From Strobilurus pachycystidiatus (taxonomy: Eukaryota > Basidiomycota > Agaricomycetes > Agaricales > Physalacriaceae), in the NCBI GenBank assembly GCA_019915135.1, contig JAHLMK010000014.1, positions 806,001 through 870,000 of the forward strand: 64,000 nt of DNA, given 5' to 3'. Positions 34,494 through 45,190 of this stretch are shown piece after piece. The position numbers and the translations under genes were made by a program. The notes beneath the pieces were generated by a model. The model was not told the origin of the DNA. It saw nothing but the letters and a program-made list of their open reading frames with translations, and searched no databases. The first letter of the stretch is position 1. Each line of letters starts with the position of its first letter.

Positions 34494-34766
34494 CACTGCA
34501 TGAAACATATCATATTCACGCCTGAAATATGGTGAAAAAATGTAAAATTTCTTTAGCATATTTTCACTTTGAAAATAATAAAATTATCATGAAATTGAGT
34601 GAAAATATGATGAATACACCTGATTATAGCAAGGTATAACATATATTTACTATATTTTCATGTATTTTTACAATATTTTCATCATTTTTGAAGTGAAAAT
34701 ATGCTAAAGAAATTTTACATTTTTTCACCATATTTCAGGCGTAAATATGATATGTTTCATGCAGTG
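34494..34766. mobile_element. 273-bp AT-rich MITE-like inverted-repeat element
   Basis: Both ends carry an almost perfect inverted repeat of about 78 bases, starting CACTGCATGAAACATATC on the left (34494) and its complement ending at 34766; I see one mismatch in the first 40 bases. The centre (about 115 bases) is AT-rich and also partly self-complementary with TGAAAATAT strings. TAT flanks both ends, so the target duplication is TA or TAT, as for Tc1/mariner-type or related MITEs. No coding capacity. Its base composition differs sharply from the surrounding DNA. Confidence 0.85.
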
Positions 34767-34879
34767 TATGGCTGTGTCAGCCTCTGTCCGCTATAAATGA
34801 AGAATCAAAACAAACGGGTAATTGGTACAGAAGGCTGGTCACTGTTCTGAATATTGACGTCACAACAAGGCTTGTGCCA

Positions 34880-36047
34880 TACCCCGTGCGCACGAATGTC
34901 CCATCTATGAAGATCCAAACCAGCTTAAAGTGATCTCAGTGGCGTTCGTTCATGGCTTCGTGCTCGTTACTCGCGTTAACAAGGAAGTACAAGAATCCGG
35001 ACTCTGACATTATCCTGATAATTTTGAGGGCAATAGAGCCGTCGGAAGCCAACAACCCTTTCATATCTTGGAAATGTTTGCTAGAAGGTCATGAAGGTAA
35101 GTATGACGTCCCATGAGCTCCGAAGAAAAGATATGTACTATCCAATATAAGAAATCAAGCAGGTCGACATCAAGTTACTGAGAAGAGAGGAGACAAAATT
35201 TGTGAGATTCAATATTGCGCAAGGGTCGTAATCAGAGTAAAAGATCCCGTCATAACTCCATGCACACTTCACCAATGGTGGGACAGTCGCTACGGTTTCA
35301 TATCAGCCTCAACCTAGGTAGATGCCGCCAACATTACCTGCAAATACCAACAGGCATACAAGGGGTACCCAGATAAGAACTCTGAGAACTGTGTTACCGG
35401 TGGCCAATGTTCGAGCTCGGAACCAGACGACCGCGTCACCCAGAAGGAGCTGCATACATTCCATTATCTGGCGTATACAGAGGAAAAAGCGAAACGAACC
35501 ATCAATCCAACTGCAGTTTGCTGAAAAACAGTGTTCATCAAATGCATCGGAAACAGATATTGAGTCTGCCAAAGTTTGTCCACAGGTGTAATCCTTCCTT
35601 TGTCACCAGGTGCCTCGAGAAGCACGGCCTTCGTCTGGATAAACCACCAGGCGAGATCCATCGCGTATCGGCAGGAGCTCAAGAAGAACATTGTCGAGCA
35701 GACGGCAACCGTGATGTGCTTGCTGGTTTGATTTCTGCGAGATTGACTGAGGATGATTGGGATGTATGCGCTACTAAACAAACACGTACTTTGGCGCGAC
35801 AAGGTGAAAGTAGAGCATAAGTATCAGAGAGCATAGCAAAATTGCTAGGGAGTGAAAAGATCAATCACCATGTCGAAGTAGAAGACTGCGACATACTCCA
35901 AGCTATTCCCTCAACCATCAAAGGAAGACCAGCGTCCATGATCCATTCTCCCGTAAGTCGCAGGTAGACAGCCGTGCTCGTGGGGTCAGTCATCGACTCT
36001 GGAGGAAAGGACGAGGGAGCCGAAAAGAAAGTGCGGCTCGTACCCAT
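34880..36047 (-). pseudogene. Decayed basidiomycete 7TM-like membrane protein gene
   Basis: Minus-strand fragments line up as helices of a polytopic protein: LRLTGEWIMDAGLPLMVEG (near 35970), FDMVIDLFTP and, two bases out of frame, AILLCSLILMLYFHLVAPK (near 35850-35780), then after a GTACGT..CAG intron NQSRRNQTSKHITVAVCSTMFFLSSCRYAMDLAWWF. An exon TVFQQTAVGLM splices to IMECMQLLLGDAVVWFRAR and TVLRVLIWVPLVCLLVFAGNVG; a last block IIRIMSESGFLYFLVN lies near 35000. The order, including GDAVVxxRA, fits a very common agaricomycete 7TM family of unknown function. The frame break at about 35845 and a further mismatch near 35885 suggest a dead gene. Confidence 0.6.
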
Positions 36048-37032
36048 TGAAGACTAATCTGAAAGTAGGGACTACAGTAAGTAGTCGACAGTCACTGACT
36101 ACGATCTTCCGTCCCATTCGTAGAAGTCGCTTGCCTCTTTTAGGGAAGAAGGTGATGATAGCCATCTGAGGGCGTCATCGTGACGGCAAATCAGAGGAAT
36201 TCAATTGCGAGGCTGTCCCCTTTCATCACAAATCTGTCGAGAGGTGATGGAGAATGAACACAAGAGCAGTCATCAAAGTTCATACGCTTATACGCATCAA
36301 GGCTAGCCAAGGTTAAGGTTGGCGTGGCCCAGTGCGACAATATACCCGGTGAGACAGATGAGAGATGAATCGAGGCCGGGAGATTCAGAGCATGATAGAG
36401 ATGCATAAGCCAAAGAGACAATGGAATGGGCGTGCACCATCTAAGATCTTCATCCTCGGACCAGCCTCGGACCTCGGCGGCTTCGTCAGGCTTGCACTCG
36501 CGCTCGTTGGTTAGGAGCGGCTTGGTCGGCAGGTATTTGAACATCAGAAGCAAATTGCAACTTGCAAGGCTTCGCGGCACAGTGCCGTCGATTGCCGAAG
36601 ACATGGCAATTCGATGGATTCGACCTCTGCAAATTGGTGGCACGATGCCCAACGCTCAATCAACATAACTGCGCGGCTGTACACCAAATCGCAACTGGAA
36701 GTACGTCGAAAGTCTTTGCAGCTGCTTGCTTCTCGTCTAACGTATTATCACCTCGATGTACTCAGGATTTCTATCTAATATAGCTCAGTGTCTTCGGTAT
36801 AAGTCTCAGATAAAGGGCAGCTGCATTATCAAATGGCCTTTGCTCTCGTTCTCTGACCGACTATATGTTGCACTTGGATATGCTCCGCTTGTCATGTGCA
36901 GCGTCCGACACTGGCGACGGGTATCGATTTTCGGGCAACGACTCATTGGTTAAAACCAACATCGTGCTTCCATCGTGTGAGGCTGCATCAGTCTGCATCA
37001 GTGCTACTGTACATTGTCTTTGAAAAGGTGGC
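36048..37032. other. Intergenic region, one doubtful ORF
   Basis: A 153-codon frame on the minus strand (36652-36191) has no motif, no relatives in the window and no splice pattern; I do not call it a gene. The unit shared with F-box copy 1 begins at about 37033. Confidence 0.4.
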
Positions 37033-37110
37033 ATAGGTAACGGTCACGCACAGTTCGCATCTTGTCCTCTACTACGAGGTGATCAATCGAGGTGATAGCC
37101 ATCGCAGACC

Positions 37111-39420
37111 ATGTTCACAGTGCAGCCGGCTTCGCTTCTTGGGATGCCCGCAGAGCTATCCGCAGAAATATTTGCCCAGGTAAGTCTCCAATGCATGTCT
37201 CAAAAATGCTCCAGAATCAATCGGGGACGTGTTGTACCGTTAGGTCGAGACACCCGATCTCAAGCATTTACGCTCGACTTGTAAAGCATTCTCCAAGAAC
37301 CATGACATTAATTCGAGCCTTTTTCGCGGAGTGGAGGTGGACCTTAATCTGTACCTCAAAGCACCTCCGTCGCTCAGAGCGCTCTCCTTCCTTTCTGCGA
37401 TTTGTGCTAAAAAGACTGTCCTTGGAATGCACATTCAAAGTCTCGAAATCCATGGAGCTCTCAAGGCATGGTTGCTGTTAAGACCGTGCCCCAGACCAAG
37501 TCAAGCGGATGTCCGAAACCGGATTTCTCGGTAAGCACAGCACAAGCGGTGCTCCGAGCCTGTGAAAGAATAAGCGTAGAAGTGTTTAAAAGAAAGAAAA
37601 GGTAAACGGTTTACCTATTCTGTATTGGCACGTGTTTCCACACCTGCAACCCTATGGATCCCCGTCAAGCGGTAGTCCGGCTATCCCTCGGTTGTGGTGA
37701 GAGTTGCAGGGGGCCCGGTCTTGAGGATTGTCGGTGGTCCGGAACCAGGGCTGCCTGCGTTCAGCAGGTTGGTCCCTTGAGTCGAGCCTTGAATCCGGGG
37801 GTCCGCCAAGGAAGAGCAAACCCGGAGGAAGGAGACAAGAGATGAGCTCGGAGGTCCGTAAGGACAACGCGAGTTGGAGAATGTAAGTCTTAGCCAACGA
37901 GCGGAGTTCCGCAAGTTGAGTTCAGACAAGAAGAAGAGATGAAGACTAGACTGGAGCGTCTAAGTTGATATTCGAACTGAGGAAACATAGGTAAAGTACA
38001 AGCGCTTAAATACTGGACTGAGTAGGTAGATGCATAAGGAGATAAGTAAGATCACAAGCGGAGGTCCACATGTATTGGGCAAAGGGCAGCATGGTCTGGG
38101 TCAAGGGTATGGCAAGTTTGGCGGTAGAGATGCTGAGTAAAGGATCACGTGCGGAGGTCCGGGCGGCCCGGCTGGACTTGGCAAGCCTTGGCGAGGATGG
38201 ATGATTAATGGGGTCACGAGGAGACGCGTGACTGGCTGAGTAAGTCGGAAATCCGGTCCGATCCTGTGTCATGACGCATGGATATGACAGTTGCCGCGCA
38301 GAGAGCGGCTCTGGATGAAGCTCTCGGAAAGATGGTCTTCTATCAGCCGCATTGGAAACGCGCTTCTTAAGACCATTCCCCATCTTGATAATCTCGACAG
38401 CGTCACGTAAGTTCCGTCTTGTTTGGCTCCTCTCGTTGCCTTGACTGTTTTCCATAGGTTGGTTTTCATGGAGGTGCCTCACAAAATCAACAAGCAGATA
38501 CTGCATTGTCTAGCCTCGAGAGGTACCATCCAGGGTCTGCATCTTTCCAATACTGGGCTCCAGGTCATGGATAGCTTCAGTAATCTGAAGAGTCTGAGCA
38601 TTGAAACCGCACTCGATGCAAATGCAGTCTTCGACATCATAGTAAACAGTCCGGAATCGCTGATGGAATTCGCCTCCTACACATATGGACCTCAAGAACC
38701 GATCTGGGATGTCACCGACGTCCCACAATGGAAAGGCGTGCCACTGCGCTCAATTTCCGTAAACCATGCTCTACCGCCGCATCTGTGGGCGCTCTTTTCC
38801 GCCTCGCATATCCAGTTAGAGCGTATCCGAATGCTGTACAACGATGACAACCTGGAGTTCACTCGCTATCTGGCATCATACGCTGGTCTACGGTCTTTAG
38901 TCCTGGAGAGCTCGACTCCAAGCGACCAGGACTTTGTCCGGAGGTTCTTCCGTGCTCTTGCAGCGCATAAAGATACGCTTTCCTGTATCAAGCTAGGAGA
39001 CTCTTGGCACGTGGAAATCATCATCGTCCTTGCGCTCACCCAGTTCTCCCAACTATCTGTCCTTCGTATGGCCCTCAATCCGGAAGACTCGCCAGAGAAG
39101 GTTTCGGTTTGTGCATCCCCCGTTGCAGGGATATTCAGCGTACTTGACTAAGCTTGTAGAAGGCTCTTCTGGGCTGCTTGAGATCATGGCCAAACCTCTC
39201 AGATGTCGAAATCCATACCGGCGCATCTGTGGTCGCACCGTCCCCCTTTCCTGCACTTGCGATCGTTGAGGCTATCTCAACTTTCCGGTCATACTCACCG
39301 ATGGGACCGCTGAGAATCCGGTGCTTTTTTTGGGAGAGCAGGTCTGTAAGGGCCAGGGATGGCTCATACCGCTTTGTTACAGTCGTCTCCGAACGCCCCC
39401 ACCCAAACAATTTATGGTAG
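37111..39420 (+). pseudogene. F-box/LRR-like protein, tandem copy 2, split by a solo LTR
   Basis: Near-duplicate of 32467-33964. Exon pieces: 37111-37179, 37244-37475, then the inserted LTR, 38295-38406 (after the repeated target site 38290-38294), 38458-39100 and 39160-39420. Starts MFTVQPASLLGMPAELSAEIFAQ and ends ERPHPNNLW. Outside the insertion the frame remains open and substitutions are modest, so the gene was probably intact until the LTR arrived. The insertion adds 819 bases including the target duplication and puts stops in the second coding exon (the frame runs LRPCPRPSQADVRNRISR and stops). The downstream half (38423-39151 frame) could still be made from an internal start, without the F-box. 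Confidence 0.85.
37476..38289. mobile_element. Solo LTR (814 bp) of an LTR retrotransposon
   Basis: Comparison with F-box copy 1 marks the insertion exactly. The insert starts TGTTAAGACC and ends GATATGACA, i.e. TG..CA ends with a short TGT/ACA inverted match. It is flanked by the 5-base target duplication GTTGC (37471-37475 and 38290-38294). There is no gag or pol sequence and only one LTR, so this is the product of recombination between two LTRs. Family (Gypsy or Copia) cannot be decided from the LTR alone. Confidence 0.92.
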
Positions 39421-39526
39421 ACGATATGGTGGACCTGCAGCGAGCTCATCCTCATGTCGAGGAGTCTATTGAGTAAGTCAAGTATCTGACTGACAAGCTG
39501 TCCACTGACCAAACTCCAAGTTCACA

Positions 39527-39841
39527 TGCAAATATTCAGTCCTAGAGCATCGTGTCTTTGTCGATGGCGTGGCACAGCCGTTTCCTGAATCTTTTTACAT
39601 GGAATGATCATGGTTCCTACTCGAATGTACATCTTTGTATACGCCTCAATGTTACTATCGCCTGCAGAGTAGCCACAATAAATATATGCCCATTTGATAA
39701 CTTGGTATATATGGAACTACAAATAAGAATCCCGTCAGAAACCCAGTACAATCATCTGTCTGTGACGTCTAAATTGAATCCATCGCCAGTTGGACGTTCA
39801 GCATATCTTTTCGCAATGTTAATATTATAAACGGAATGTTT
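39527..39841. other. Intergenic region, no gene recognised
   Basis: Short stretch between the 3' ends of the convergent F-box copy 2 and the membrane-protein gene; nothing recognised. Confidence 0.5.
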
Positions 39842-42513
39842 TCAGACCGACACATACCTCAGACGAACTGTAGTTTCCGCCCTCGGCATCTCGATGATTG
39901 CAGGCACTGACGAGTCTTTCATCAGCTTGGCGGTCTCTATGAATCGCAACTGCCTCAGACTCTGGTCCTTCGGCAAGTCCGTTGACGTCCCCAAGAGCGC
40001 AAGCGATAACCCGAGGAGTACAATACTGCAGATCGCCGTGACGACCGCTTTCCACTGCACAATAGCCAGCCTGGCTTTCGTCTCCGTGAACACAACGACA
40101 GCGGCATTGAGACGGTGGGGGTTAGCGTTGATAGAGGTTGAATTACACTGCTTGTAGGTCGCACCAAACGGCGGCGATTCGCACTGCCGTGCGACGTTCC
40201 ACAGATAACTCGCCGAGAGAAGCTCGAGCATGTTCTCCATGTTTTGAATCGTGGTTCCGTTTCCCGAGAGCCCATTGGTAAGCATGTTCCTCATGAAAGT
40301 GGTGTCATGTTCGCGAAACTGACTCGGAGCGCCACCAGACGCCTCCAATTTCGGGTCGACAAAGGCGCTGAGAGCGGCGCAAGTGGTGGGAACCAGCATC
40401 GTCAGGAACTCCTTGCCAATGAAGTCGTCGTTGTCCTCCCATTCGAAAGAGGTCCACGGATGAGGCGACGGAGGGTCTCTGACGGACGAATTGGCAGACG
40501 ATAAAAGACCTGTCTGAGTTATCGAGAGCGTTTCCTGTGATGTACGGAGGCTGCAACCGAGAACCTGGACGTATTCTGTCGTGTAACACCTCCGGCCTTG
40601 CGCAACTACTTTCGCATAGCAGGTTGCGCCGTCAATGCCCGCACATTGCGCGGCGCAATCCTTTCCTATAGTAGTAATGTTGTGAACCTTTCCTGGAGAT
40701 CCTTCGCCATCAATCAGTAAGAGGCTGCGGTCCTGGGCTGAGACGGAGAAGACTATCTGGTGCGAGAGACCAGTCAAGTTCATAACACCGTCAGGGAAGG
40801 TATCCGTTTGGCCTGGAACTTCCCGGTATGGATTCGAATAACCCCATGGCTGGAAGTTCAGAAACACTGGGATACGTCAGGTCATCTTGTCCGAGATTGC
40901 TTAAAAGAGTACGCACGTCCATTGCTGGTACTTTGAGCAAGGTACGCGAAAGACAGCTTCGCGGATTCGTTCAGTCCCCAAGAACCTTGCCAGTACGGCG
41001 GTTCGGGGACGGTGATGTTGCGCCATACATCGTTTGACGGGCCCGTGACGTTGGGCTCAACTGTAAACCCATTGCCATCGGAGTTGATGATGGGGATGGA
41101 GGCATTCCAACCGACGGGGTACGGCCCGAGCTCCCAATCATGCAAGAAGATTCCGGGGGGTAGCCACGAATCTTTGGCGTTCTTCGGGACGAGGGAATAC
41201 TCGACGAACGCCTCGTCTACTTGGGAGCACTCCACGGACATTTTGGTGCTGTTGACATGCGCTTTGAAATCATTGTCAAAACTGGGTTGCGACATTGATA
41301 GGAAAGCCCACACCAATGTCGAACGCGTCAAGTACGGAAGTGGGTGTATCGTGAAGCACTCTGTGCGAAATTATGGTGGATTAGCGGTGGCTGAAGAACC
41401 AACTTCTGATACGACCGACCTGCCCTGGATGCCGGGCTTGACCGTGTTGTTGACGTCGGGAAGAAACATACTGGCTCTAACAGTCTCAAAAGATATGAAC
41501 AGAGGAACTCCAGCGTATTATTGCGGAAACACACTTTCCAAAGGCCCAGGTAGGATCCAGCGTCCATATTCTGGCATGAATTTAGGCCAGAAAAATCGAA
41601 TTCGGCATGATTTACGCCAGGATAGGACAGCGCCGCGACGTGGTTGGTCGAAGCTGAGGGCATAGTAACTTGAGAGGTTGAATTATACACCTCGACACCT
41701 AATTCTCTAACTTCAGTGCTCGGCTTACAGGAAGAAGAGATGAACGCACCTAAGACAGTGGAGGATGCAACTTTCAAAGCCTCCCCTGCCATGAAGTATA
41801 AAGGTATCCCAACTGTGACGCCCAACGGTAAATGTTTGATTTGGGAAAACCGGAGGAAGATATTGGACACTGCTGAGCCCAAGCCACTCCACGCGTCAAG
41901 ACGCAAGTCGAGGTCTATGATGCTTGCGGCTTGTTACAAACGCGTGAGTTACACATCTGCAGTCATTCGGCGTACTCACGATGTCTGATGGCAGCATCGA
42001 CTGCAACGGCACTTGACAGTACCAAGAGCACAAGGATACATATCGTGTAGAAGATTTGGAATCCGACCGAGATATAACTCGCGACTCTGCTGACCTGGCG
42101 CACCATTTTGAGTCGCTGGAAGGATAGAGATCGCGAGGCACTCACTTGGCTCAGAGTTACTTCAACTCTGTGTTCCCAATGGTTTATGGAGACGATAAGA
42201 ATGAAGACATTGAGAACAAGCAGTAGCGCATGTAAGCCGTGGATGAAGATCAACCGCAGGGATGGTCGTTTCCGTGTTTCATCAATCAAAGGCGTCCCAA
42301 ACGATGACATGGAGGGATGGCTTGCTGAAGGTTCAAGAAAGGCAGAGTCTTCCTTCGGTTCCTGTGTCTGTTCGTGGTCTCCATGTGGGCTGTAGCGCGA
42401 GGATGTGGTTCAATGAGGATGACTTGAGTGTTTGAAAGTGCTTACTTTACTTCGTAGGTGTCTATTGCTGATGACATGGGTCGGAAGGGCCTGTAAGAGG
42501 AGTGAGAGGCCAT
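39842..42513 (-). pseudogene. Large basidiomycete membrane protein, frameshifted
   Basis: Starts at 42513 (MASHSSYRPFRPMSS..), splices to a Pro/Glu-rich segment and TM1 (LIFIHGLHALLLVLNVFILIVS, near 42230), then TM2 (FYTICILVLLVLSSAVAV), a loop LDLRLDAWSGLGSAVSN.. and TM3 near 41810. A long extracellular domain with N-x-S/T sites follows (41700-40150), then a last TM (IVQWKAVVTAICSIVLLGLSLALLG) near 40050 and a cytosolic tail ending at 39842. The exon join at 40911/40866 (GT..CAG) is clean. The family is widespread in agaricomycetes without known function. Two breaks are seen: near 41490, and at a run of four T (41277-41280), where VLDAFDIGVGFPINVATQF must shift frame to continue as DNDFKAHVNSTKMSVECSQ. 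It could instead be a live gene with sequence errors. Confidence 0.55.
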
Positions 42514-43189
42514 GACGTTCTCGAGCTAGTCAACGTCGGCTATATACACTGAGCACTGGTTGCAACACCGAGACGTTTGAAGTTTTGATTCGACGCCCAG
42601 TCGTCCAGGGATGAAACTAATTCTATCGGTTAATTATGCCAACAACAGACAAGCGAACATGCGACTGCCAGTCGTCGTACTACGACAACGTGTGTCGGAA
42701 TTCTTGCAATGAAAGTATCAGGCTCTTTCGAGCTGTTTCAGACCTGGTCAGACACGTCAGGCCGACCCCGCCTGATCAGAGACAAAACGGTACTGGCAGG
42801 CTTGCTCAAGCATGGCCAGGTCTGACCAAGTCTGATCGCGTCTGAAGCACCCGGTCAGATATGATCAGGCTTGCTCAGGCATGACGAGATGGAGTGCTCC
42901 GGGCCCCAAATAGCGCGAAAAAATCTAGACGCCATCCTTACTGACGGTCGTCATCTCACACTTTCTTTGTTACCGTACTTTGACTGTTAGACTTATCTTG
43001 AATCCGGGACACTACTTACTAGGGAAATGTTGCATGGGGCGGTAATTGAACGCTTGACTTAGATGTTGGAGGAAAATTGAAGACAGACGATTTTACGGTT
43101 GAACTAAAGATCTCACAATTGTTACCTATCTTATCGTGTTATATACCCGTGGTCGATTGATCCTGTGAAGAATCATTGACAACTAATTA
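42514..43189. other. Upstream region with GTCTGA/TCAGAC-type repeats
   Basis: 42740-42880 is packed with short motifs of the form TCAGAC, GTCTGA, TGATCAGG and GGTCAGATATG. A related cluster in the opposite sense lies at 45065-45190. No gene seen here. Confidence 0.55.
42740..42880 (+). repeat. Cluster of TCAGAC/GTCTGA motifs (left of pair)
   Basis: At least eight copies of TCAGAC, TCTGA or CTGATCAG-type strings in 140 bases, including GGTCAGATATGATCAGG. With the cluster at 45065-45190 they bracket the block holding the Plavaka fragment and the unknown gene. Confidence 0.6.
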
Positions 43190-43209
43190 CATCTCACGTT
43201 GCTACCTCG

Positions 43210-43400
43210 TTGTCCACTTCATCGTTGCTGGTCCGACCGCCGCCTCCATCGCTCCCGCCACCACCTCCATCGCTCCCGCCGCCGCTCCCGCCGCCACCCT
43301 GGTTACCGTCTCCATTGTCACCATCCTCACCAAGCCTGTCCAGCGCCAATGGACCGCGACGCTCTGAACCACCCGTTCCGTCCGCTCCTGCACTCGATTC
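43210..43400. repeat. Low-complexity CCGCC/TCC-rich tract
   Basis: Degenerate 15-21-base units built on CCACCTCCATCGCTCCCGCC. All forward frames are Pro/Ser-rich and the reverse is Gly/Asp/Ser-rich, so none is good evidence for a gene. The tract directly precedes the Plavaka-like fragment. Confidence 0.7.
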
Positions 43401-43499
43401 TTCCTCCTCCTCTTCGTCGGCATTCAGCTCCGCCATCATGTCATCGTCAGAATCATCGTTAGATGTGTGATTCGGGTCACCAAGGCTGTTCTTGGTATG

Positions 43500-43864
43500 A
43501 GGGAACAGGACTTCGTCCCAGGCGCGAAATATACTGTGTTCTTGTGAACATGGATTTTGCGGCTCTCTGTTTTGCGCGCATCTACGGTCTCTTTCGCGTC
43601 AAATTCGGAGGTTCAAATCAGATCCACGATATTGCGTTTGTTTGGATGCTCAAGACTTCAAACTGGAAGCCACGGTCAACGTGGGACGGGATCCGGGTCT
43701 TTGAAGAGGAAAAGAGCGCGCGGTTTATCTTGGTGAAGTATTTCACTCGTGGTGCCCACCTTATTCCAGTCTTCGAGACAAGTAAGCCCCGGCATGCTGT
43801 GTTGAACGACTTGATTGATACCGACTGGTTTATTCGAGCGGGAAACCTCCCGGATCCGGAGTAG
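43500..43864 (+). pseudogene. C-terminal fragment of a Plavaka-like (CACTA) transposase protein
   Basis: The frame ending at 43864 reads VNMDFAALCFARIYGLFRVKF.., LKTSNWKPRSTWDGIRVFEEE, then FTRGAHLIPVFETS and LIDTDWFIRAGNLPD. The RGAHLIPxF string and a downstream D(T)DWFxR-like end are typical of the far C-terminal part of Plavaka elements common in basidiomycetes. No catalytic core is present nearby. The family call rests on motif memory. Confidence 0.6.
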
Positions 43865-43911
43865 AAGTAGAAATATAATGTGATATATGCCGCCGTTCCA
43901 AAAGCTCTCTG

Positions 43912-44917
43912 TCATGTCTTGCTTCGCGTGCAAGTTGCTTCTCTTTCCAGCTGGAGAAATATCAGTAGAGTGGCTTGGGCAATACAGTAAACATTAACTG
44001 ACTTGTCCCATGATGACGAATCAACCTCGTTTCCGTATTGTATCAACGACCGTGAAAAGTCATCATTCAAATGGCAGGAAAGATCCGGGAGCGAGGCCTC
44101 AGGCGTATCTTCTCCAAAAGTGCGAAATTTGCGAGCATTGAAGCGCTGTACAACGTTATGAGAGAAGTTCAATGAGATCAAGTCGACTAACCGCGTATGC
44201 GAATGCCGCTCGATGACAGTCTAGCATCGGGGACCTTGGACAGCACTCAAAGACGTCAAGCTCGATGAAGTTGTCATACAACTCTTCGAGGGTCAGAGGC
44301 CCTCTCTGAAAATTGACGGACTCGATACCTGTGGAAACATAAATCAGAGGAAGCAAGCGAGCATCGGGAGCTCACCATAAGTAGATATTCCTTGCTGATA
44401 GGCCGAGAAACCGAGTCAATGTAATCATTGAAGGCTTTCGTGATAACATGGTCCACGGAGTAAAGCTCGACGTCGATTGCAATTACAAGATGTCCGCCTT
44501 CGCGAATGTGGCGCTGGTCGTATTGTTAGCTCATGTAAGCATGTAGACACTGTTTTGCGCCTTGATGTTTGTAGCGGCAACCTCGGCTATGCCTGCTGTC
44601 AGTGGCACTTCAGACCACAAACCTGCAATCAACGAGTCCTTCACGGTCTCGGGCAATTCGTACACTGTTGCCTGATGAACGCGTGAGATCTTGGCATCCA
44701 ATACATCGAGAGTATGTTGAAATCGCAGATCTATGTCCTGTTCTCATGTCAGTCGACGTGTCGCAGTCCACAACGCGTCTCGTACCTCGCCTCTGTTGGC
44801 AAGATCAGTGAGAACGGCTCGATCTTCCGGAGCAACGGAGTATTTGTCGCAAATCTCTTTCAAAATTCGCGTAGGGTGCTCATGCTTCTGAGGTGTGTGC
44901 TTCTCAGCCTTGGGCAT
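43912..44917 (-). CDS. Intact five-exon gene of unknown function
   Basis: Exons on the minus strand: 44917-44786, 44737-44582, 44513-44376, 44305-44192, 44145-43912; 257 aa. All four introns are phase 0 with GT..AG ends, and each exon is an exact multiple of three, so the gene is well supported. The protein starts MPKAEKHTPQKHEHPTRIL and has helical-looking segments ICDKYSVAPEDRAVLTDLAN, DIDLRFQHTLDVLDAKISRVHQATV and LPETVKDSLIAGLW. Then come REGGHLVIAIDVELYSVDHVITKAF, EELYDNFIELDVFECCPRSP and a C-terminal third with NVYCIAQATLLIFLQLERE. No signal peptide or membrane helix. I recognise no domain. It lies between two clusters of TCAGAC/GTCTGA motifs, beside a transposase fragment, so it could be element cargo or a host gene caught between repeats. 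Confidence 0.65.
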
Positions 44918-45064
44918 GTCGGGATGGTGATTGTCGTCGCGGTATGAGAAGGAAAGTGATCGATCCGGTGACGTCGATCACAGTTAATTCCAACCTCCAC
45001 TATCATCTGATGGCATTGGCAACGGTCTACAGCAACACAGAGAAGCTATATACGGGCCCTAGGT

Positions 45065-45190
45065 ACATATCTGACCGTGTGTGGCCATATCTGACCTGGC
45101 CTGAAACTGTCTGAAATAGTCTGCTCAGACGCCCAGCAGTATCTGACAACGTCTGACATGGCCATCAGATGGCTTCAGGCCTGACCAGAC
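45065..45190 (-). repeat. Cluster of TCAGAC/GTCTGA motifs (right of pair)
   Basis: About nine TCTGAC, GTCTGA or GGCCTGA-type strings in 125 bases, including CATATCTGACC, the complement of the GGTCAGATATG found in the left cluster. Exact terminal inverted repeats were not found. Confidence 0.6.

Noticed and set aside
36191..36652. 153-aa minus-strand ORF
   Set aside because: No domain, no signal, no repeat relation and no introns in a region where genes are intron-rich; kept only as a doubtful ORF.
43194..43470. Pro-rich (plus) or acidic/Gly-rich (minus) proteins of 81-87 codons
   Set aside because: All frames of this CCGCC/TCC tract are open because of low complexity; no splice link or motif supports either strand.
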